From Streptomyces sp. CB02959 (lineage in GTDB: Bacteria; Actinomycetota; Actinomycetes; Streptomycetales; Streptomycetaceae), in contig NZ_NNBP01000003.1 in NCBI RefSeq assembly GCF_002803155.1, forward strand, positions 124,001 through 188,000: a DNA stretch of 64,000 bases, given 5' to 3'. Made by a program: the position numbers and the translations under genes. This document shows, one piece after another, positions 60,060-64,000 of the stretch (its first letter is position 1; each line of letters begins with the position of its first letter). The notes below the pieces were generated by a model. It was not told where the DNA came from and did no database searches. It was given only the letters and a program-made list of their open reading frames with translations.

Positions 60060-60239
60060 ATGAAGGGCATTGCGATCGGCGTCTTACTGGCGATCGTCGG
60101 CGTCATCCTGTGGCTCACCACCAAGGAAGTCCAGACACCGGTGGTCTCCCTTCACAAGGCCGGGATGGTGCTGGCGATCATCGGCGCCGCGGAGGCGCTG
60201 TTCGCCCTCCTGGGCATGGGGAAGAAGGCCAAGAAATAG
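60060..60239 (+). CDS. 59-residue two-helix membrane protein
   Basis: MKGIAIGVLLAIVGVILWLTT and KAGMVLAIIGAAEALFALLGM form two membrane helices, followed by a GKKAKK tail. GAGGGA ribosome site. It belongs to a set of short hydrophobic proteins seen in many streptomycetes; function unknown. Confidence 0.65.
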   Translation: MKGIAIGVLLAIVGVILWLTTKEVQTPVVSLHKAGMVLAIIGAAEALFALLGMGKKAKK

Positions 60240-60312
60240 CGCCGGGCGGCCGAGGGCGCCGTCGGCGATCAGGACGTCCCGGCACCAACCGGCGCCGCCC
60301 GCTCGCGCCGGT

Positions 60313-61560
60313 TCAGCGGGCGGCGTCGAAGGCGCGCACCACCTGCGGCAGGGCCTTGAGGACCGTCGTGGAGTGGTCGAACTGCCCGACGTCGGTGAGC
60401 TGCTGCTCGGCCCCGCGGTCCTTCAACTGGCGTTGGCAGTACAGGGAGTTCGCGAAGGCGACGTCCTTGTCGCCCTCGGCGTGGAACAGGTGCACCGGGA
60501 CTTCGGGCCGCCAGTCGCAGGTGTTGTCCATCACCCGCAGTTTCCGCCGTAGTTTCCCCGTGGGGTGGCGCACCTCCTGGAGGAATTCCGCGGTGAACAG
60601 TTCCTTCGAGGTCGCGGGCAGCGCGGCCGCGATCTGCGGGGCCTGGTGGTTGCCGTCGAACAGCTTCTCCACCGACGTGTCATAAGGGGCGCGGAACGCC
60701 TGGGACGTCGAGTCGTACAGGCCGTACATCCGGTTCCACGCGGTGACGAAATAGGCGAGGTAGAGCGAGGACCGGACGACCTTGTCGTTCGCCGCGGCGG
60801 CCTCGAAGGCACTCAGATCGAACGGGCCGGAGATCGGGGCCAGGGCGCCCGGCCGGAAATACGGGTCGACGCCCTTCTGCAGCGCCCGCCCGACCAGCAT
60901 CGCGGCAGGCCCGCCCTGGGAGAACCCGCTGACCAGCACGCGCCGGTCGAGGCTGCGACCGTCCCGGCGGGCGAAGGCCCGGGCCGCCCGCAGCGCGTCC
61001 ACCGAGGCGGTGACGGTCGCCTCCGCGTGCCCGTACGGATGGATCCCGGGGCCCTTTCCCATACCGAGGTAGTCCGGTGCGGAGACCGCGCGGCCGGTCG
61101 AGGCGAACAGCAACGCCGTGGTCCGGTCGCGGGATGCGTCGTTCACCGAGGCCACCTCCCCCCGGTACACCTCCGTGCCGTGCAACCAGGAGACCACCCT
61201 GAGGTCGCGGTCGTCGTTCTTCGGCATCGCGACCAGCTCGCTGGCCGTGGTGGGCCTGCCCTCGGTGTCGACGGTGCGGTACACGATCCGGTGGGCCCGC
61301 ACGCCGTAGCGGACCTGTGCCGTGTCGATACCGGCCTTCGCCAGGCGCGCCACGACCTCCTTCGCGCCGAGGTCCGCCACCGGTGTCGCGGAGACCACCG
61401 CACCGCGTGGCGCGGACTGCCGGGCCCCGGTCAGGGCGGTGGGCGGGGCGGTGCGCTGCCGGTCGCCGTCGCACCCGGTCGCCGCCAGTACGGTCACGGC
61501 GCACACGAGGGCGAGCGCACCGGGCTTGGCCGATCTCCTACGGAGCCGAAAAACGTTCAT
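60313..61560 (-). CDS. secreted lipase-like lipoprotein (alpha/beta hydrolase)
   Basis: 415 residues from ATG 61560. Lipoprotein signal with lipobox around VLAATGC, so it is likely attached outside the membrane. Fold: SWLHGTEVYRGEV, APDYLGMGKGPGIHPYGHAEATVTASVDALRAA (secretory-lipase signature), nucleophile Ser in VSGFSQGGPAAMLVG, and PEVPVHLFHAEGDKDVAFANS with the acid residue; His in QFDHSTTVL. Family members cleave short-chain triglycerides or esters. It is divergent from the XRE regulator gene. Confidence 0.85.
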   Translation of the reverse strand: MNVFRLRRRSAKPGALALVCAVTVLAATGCDGDRQRTAPPTALTGARQSAPRGAVVSATPVADLGAKEVVARLAKAGIDTAQVRYGVRAHRIVYRTVDTEGRPTTASELVAMPKNDDRDLRVVSWLHGTEVYRGEVASVNDASRDRTTALLFASTGRAVSAPDYLGMGKGPGIHPYGHAEATVTASVDALRAARAFARRDGRSLDRRVLVSGFSQGGPAAMLVGRALQKGVDPYFRPGALAPISGPFDLSAFEAAAANDKVVRSSLYLAYFVTAWNRMYGLYDSTSQAFRAPYDTSVEKLFDGNHQAPQIAAALPATSKELFTAEFLQEVRHPTGKLRRKLRVMDNTCDWRPEVPVHLFHAEGDKDVAFANSLYCQRQLKDRGAEQQLTDVGQFDHSTTVLKALPQVVRAFDAAR

Positions 61561-61750
61561 GCCGGGACTCTGCCGCCCCCGGCACGTTCGGCGCATTGGG
61601 ACCAACACCCCTCCTCCCAGGGGGATTTCCCCACCCTTGAGTCTTTGGGCGGCCGGTGTTCCGGTGTCCACGGACCGCCCCGCGGCACGGGCCGATGAGT
61701 AGACTCACCGTCACCGTCCGTCTCCCCCGACTCAACTGCGAGCGATTTTC

Positions 61751-63028
61751 TTGACGATTGAGCAGCCCGCCTTCGGGAAACGAGTGCGGGAGATCCGGCG
61801 CGCTCAGGGTCTGTCCCAGGGGAACCTCGCGGGGACGGACCTCTCCCCCAGCTACGTCTCGCTGGTCGAGAACGGCCGGCGGATCCCCGGCGCCAAGATC
61901 GCCCGATCCCTCGCGGAGCGGCTGGGCACCACCGTCGAGGCACTCAGTACCACCGACCCTCCGGCCGAGCGCCGCGCCCAACAGCTGGGCCTGGTCGAAC
62001 AGTTGGTGGCAGCCAGGGCCAGCCAGCTGGCCGGTGACTGGGCCGCGGCGCGCCGCCGGCTGGAGGCCGCGCTCGCGCAGGCCGACGGGACCGACCAGGA
62101 CGCGGTCCGCTGGGAGGCGCGCTGGGAGCTGGCCACGGTCCTCGGCCGGCTCGACGCCCCCACCCGCCACGAGGCGGCGCTGCGCGAACTCCTCGACGAT
62201 CCGATGACCCGCGCCGCGCCCGTGCTGCACGCCCGGGTCGCCGTCGAACTGGCCCAGCTGCTGCGGGCCGCCGGCCGGCTGCCCGACGCCGTCCGGTGCG
62301 CCGAGTCCGCCGTCCGCGCCACCGGCGAGCTGGCGCCCGGCCGCCCGGAGCGGACACAGGCCCACATGGCGCTGCTGTCCGCGTCCGTGGACAGCGGCGA
62401 GTGGAGCCGCGCCGACGCACTCGGGGCGCACCTGCGCGCCGAGGTCGCACCACTGCCCGCGGGCGAACTGCGGGCAAGTGCCCTGTGGGCGGCGGCCGGC
62501 GCGCAGTACCTGGCGGGCGACGCCGGTGGCGCGCTGGCACTCCTGGCCGAGGCCGAGGCGCTGATCGCGTCGGCGGACGGCGTACGGCAGCGGCTGCGGC
62601 TGGCCCGCGCCCGGGCCCTCCTGGCGCTCACCGCCGGACCGTCGACCGAGGCCGACGCCCTCCTGGAACGCTTCCGGCAGGCCGCCGCACTGGTGGACAC
62701 CCCCTCGGCGCGGACCTGGCTGGCCGTCCTGGAGACGGTCGGCGCGCTGCGCCACGGCGATCCCGCGGCGGCGGTCGGCCATGCCGCCGCGATCGACCCC
62801 GACGTCGCCGGGCTGACCCCACTGGACCGGGCCCGCTGTCTGCTCCAGGTGGCCCGCGCGCACCGCGCCGGTCGGTGTACCGAGGACACCGAGGCGTTCT
62901 TCAAGGCGGCGGCCGCGGCATACGAGCAGGCCGGTGCCTTCCGGCTGGCCTTGGAGACCTGGCGCGAACTGAGCGCCGGCGCACGGGACACCGAGGGGCC
63001 GGACCCGCATGCGGTGATCCTGCCGTAG
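61751..63028 (+). CDS. XRE-family regulator with TPR-like helical C-terminus
   Basis: 425 residues from TTG 61751; no ATG or GTG and no good ribosome site are visible at the front, so the start is uncertain. Helix-turn-helix at residues ~8-60 (FGKRVREIRRAQGLSQGNLA, LSPSYVSLVENGRRIPGAKI). The rest is Ala/Leu-rich helical repeats (VRWEARWELATVLGRLDAPTRHEAALRELLDD) of TPR type. This architecture is seen in Streptomyces quorum or developmental regulators and in phosphate/starvation-type regulators; the ligand is unknown. Confidence 0.82.
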   Translation: MTIEQPAFGKRVREIRRAQGLSQGNLAGTDLSPSYVSLVENGRRIPGAKIARSLAERLGTTVEALSTTDPPAERRAQQLGLVEQLVAARASQLAGDWAAARRRLEAALAQADGTDQDAVRWEARWELATVLGRLDAPTRHEAALRELLDDPMTRAAPVLHARVAVELAQLLRAAGRLPDAVRCAESAVRATGELAPGRPERTQAHMALLSASVDSGEWSRADALGAHLRAEVAPLPAGELRASALWAAAGAQYLAGDAGGALALLAEAEALIASADGVRQRLRLARARALLALTAGPSTEADALLERFRQAAALVDTPSARTWLAVLETVGALRHGDPAAAVGHAAAIDPDVAGLTPLDRARCLLQVARAHRAGRCTEDTEAFFKAAAAAYEQAGAFRLALETWRELSAGARDTEGPDPHAVILP

Positions 63029-63450
63029 GGGCCGGGCGGCACCGAGCCGGCCGTCGCGCCGGGGCGCCCACATGCCAAAGGGCCGCCCGTCGTCGCTGGA
63101 CGGCTACGGCCTGACGGGGTCGGCAAGGACGCGGAGGACGGCTCGCTCGCACCGGTCGACACGGACGCCTGGCATCCGGGGGCCGCTCTCGGCTGCGACG
63201 CCGCGGACGGCGTGAGGCACGTCGCGGGCCGTCGTCAGGCGGTGGATCGGCTGGGCTCAACGCTCTCCCCGAGAGCTGGAGCGCCGCGCCGAAACCTGCG
63301 GCCGGTCGGCCGAGGTGCCGGCCGTCCCCGGTCAACGCCGGTGCTGTGCACTGCACTTCGCCATCGCGGGCCCTGACGGCGAGGCTCCGCTCACCCGGCG
63401 CGGCGACCGATCCTCGGTCCCGCAAGATGAACGGCCTTCCGCCGTACGCC

Positions 63451-63464
63451 GTTTCACGTGAAAC
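63451..63464. promoter_or_regulatory. exact parS (ParB site)
   Basis: GTTTCACGTGAAAC, the sixth exact copy in the window, in a region without a clear gene. Confidence 0.85.
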
Positions 63465-63735
63465 CACGCATGCCGGCACCTGTCTGCCGGTGCCATCGCC
63501 GGCCTCTCGTGTACGCCCTGCTGCCCGTCGACGTCGAACGCAACGTCACATCAAAGTCTTTGGGTACTGCTGTGGGTACTGCATCGGCTACCGCTGTGGT
63601 CACCGCTGTGCGATGTGCTGCGGGTGGTGCTGCTAGTGGTGCTGTGGGTGATGCCGTGAATGCTGCTTCTGCACCTGCCGTGAGTCCGGTGGTGAGCCCT
63701 GTGAGGGGAAGCGTGATGGGTCCTGGCGCTGCTCC

Positions 63736-63795
63736 GGATGTCGCTTCGGATGCGGCTTCGCATGCGGCTTCGTATGCGGCTTCGTATGCGGCTTC
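63736..63795. repeat. five tandem 12-bp repeats
   Basis: GGATGTCGCTTC, GGATGCGGCTTC, GCATGCGGCTTC, GTATGCGGCTTC (twice). In the open plus frame it codes for four-residue Ser-x-Ala-Ala units (ASDAASHAASYAASYAAS); on the minus strand for PH-rich repeats. Confidence 0.75.
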
Positions 63796-64000
63796 GGGTG
63801 GTGCTGCCGACCGATGGTGCCGGTCAGTGGTGTCGTCGGTGCTGTCGTGGGAACGGCCGCCGGGTGTCGTACCGGATCGCGGTACGTCGTGTTGCCGGCG
63901 CGCGGACGCGGTGTCGGCTCAGACGGCACGGACGGTGCTGTGCTCGCGGCGGCGGGCCGCCGGAATCGCCGGGGAGACGGGAGCTGCGCCGGAGTGCGCG

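Larger units (their letters stand above)
63029..64000. other. right-end region: parS, GCT-rich repeats, no complete gene
   Basis: No convincing complete gene. A plus-strand frame (GCT- and GTG-rich codons) is open from about 63540 to the window edge and reads low-complexity Ala/Val (AVNAASAPAVSPVVSPV), and the opposite strand gives a His/Pro/Lys-rich frame (HHPKPHTKPHTKPHAKPH). Codon use differs from every other gene here. Position 63451-63464 is an exact parS. Confidence 0.45.

Noticed and set aside
63633..63929. His/Lys/Pro-rich minus-strand frame (metal-binding-like protein)
   Set aside because: It is the antisense of a 12-bp repeat tract; no ribosome site and no conserved fold, so not called a gene.

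Overview
The window is very GC-rich, with strong G/C bias at third codon positions. It carries Streptomyces hallmarks: a SARP-type regulator, an ESX-like locus, STAND/NB-ARC-TPR proteins, a GlxA-type AraC regulator and six exact copies of the Streptomyces ParB site GTTTCACGTGAAAC. It is best read as chromosomal DNA of a Streptomyces or close relative. All six parS copies lie right of 34 kb, which suggests an oriC-proximal location with the origin beyond the right end; dnaA and oriC are not visible here.

Left part (1-35.7 kb). Conserved small genes (DUF5994-type and neighbours) are followed by a 44-nt 3' fragment of tRNA-Gly(UCC), a probable att scar. Next come a MarR regulator with twin operators divergent from a SnoaL-like gene, a flavin monooxygenase, a urease operon (fused ureAB, then C-F-G-D, no ureE), an alkylsulfatase, and an ESX-like locus (two small Esx-type proteins, a large candidate substrate, an EccC/EssC ATPase and a divergent membrane protein). 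After these are an ECF sigma factor, a LamG exoprotein, a TetR gene with twin operators divergent from an amidase, tandem RNHCP zinc-ribbon genes, a STAND-TPR protein, a scrap of an ABC permease, two HpcH/HpaI CoA-ester lyases, a CapA protein and a GlxA regulator facing a cupin gene.

Core (36.1-48.0 kb). A compact co-directional gene set matches the logic of blasticidin S/arginomycin/mildiomycin-type peptidyl nucleoside biosynthesis. It has a CMP/nucleotide N-glycosidase (BlsM/MilB family) to free cytosine, a cytosylglucuronate synthase-like glycosyltransferase, a radical-SAM cytosylglucuronate decarboxylase-like enzyme, a DegT/StrS aminotransferase, a lysine/arginine 2,3-aminomutase-family enzyme, an ATP-grasp ligase, a guanidino-type N-methyltransferase and an MFS exporter. 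Unexpectedly it also encodes a second glycosyltransferase-like protein and a caspase/CHAT-like protein with a zinc-ribbon tail. A five-unit parS array with an exact 30-bp period sits inside the cluster, and one exact parS lies inside the first glycosyltransferase gene. I regard this cluster, with its embedded ParB-site arrays, as the most interesting part of the window.

Right part (48-64 kb). A secreted S33 peptidase abuts the cluster. Then come a convergent pair of small secreted Asn/Ser-rich proteins sharing a CxNG motif, a conserved two-gene unit, a STAND-TPR protein divergent from an AfsR-like SARP, a LysM resuscitation-promoting factor, a lipase-like lipoprotein and an XRE-TPR regulator. 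The last 970 bases hold a parS site and GCT-rich tandem repeats but no convincing complete gene.
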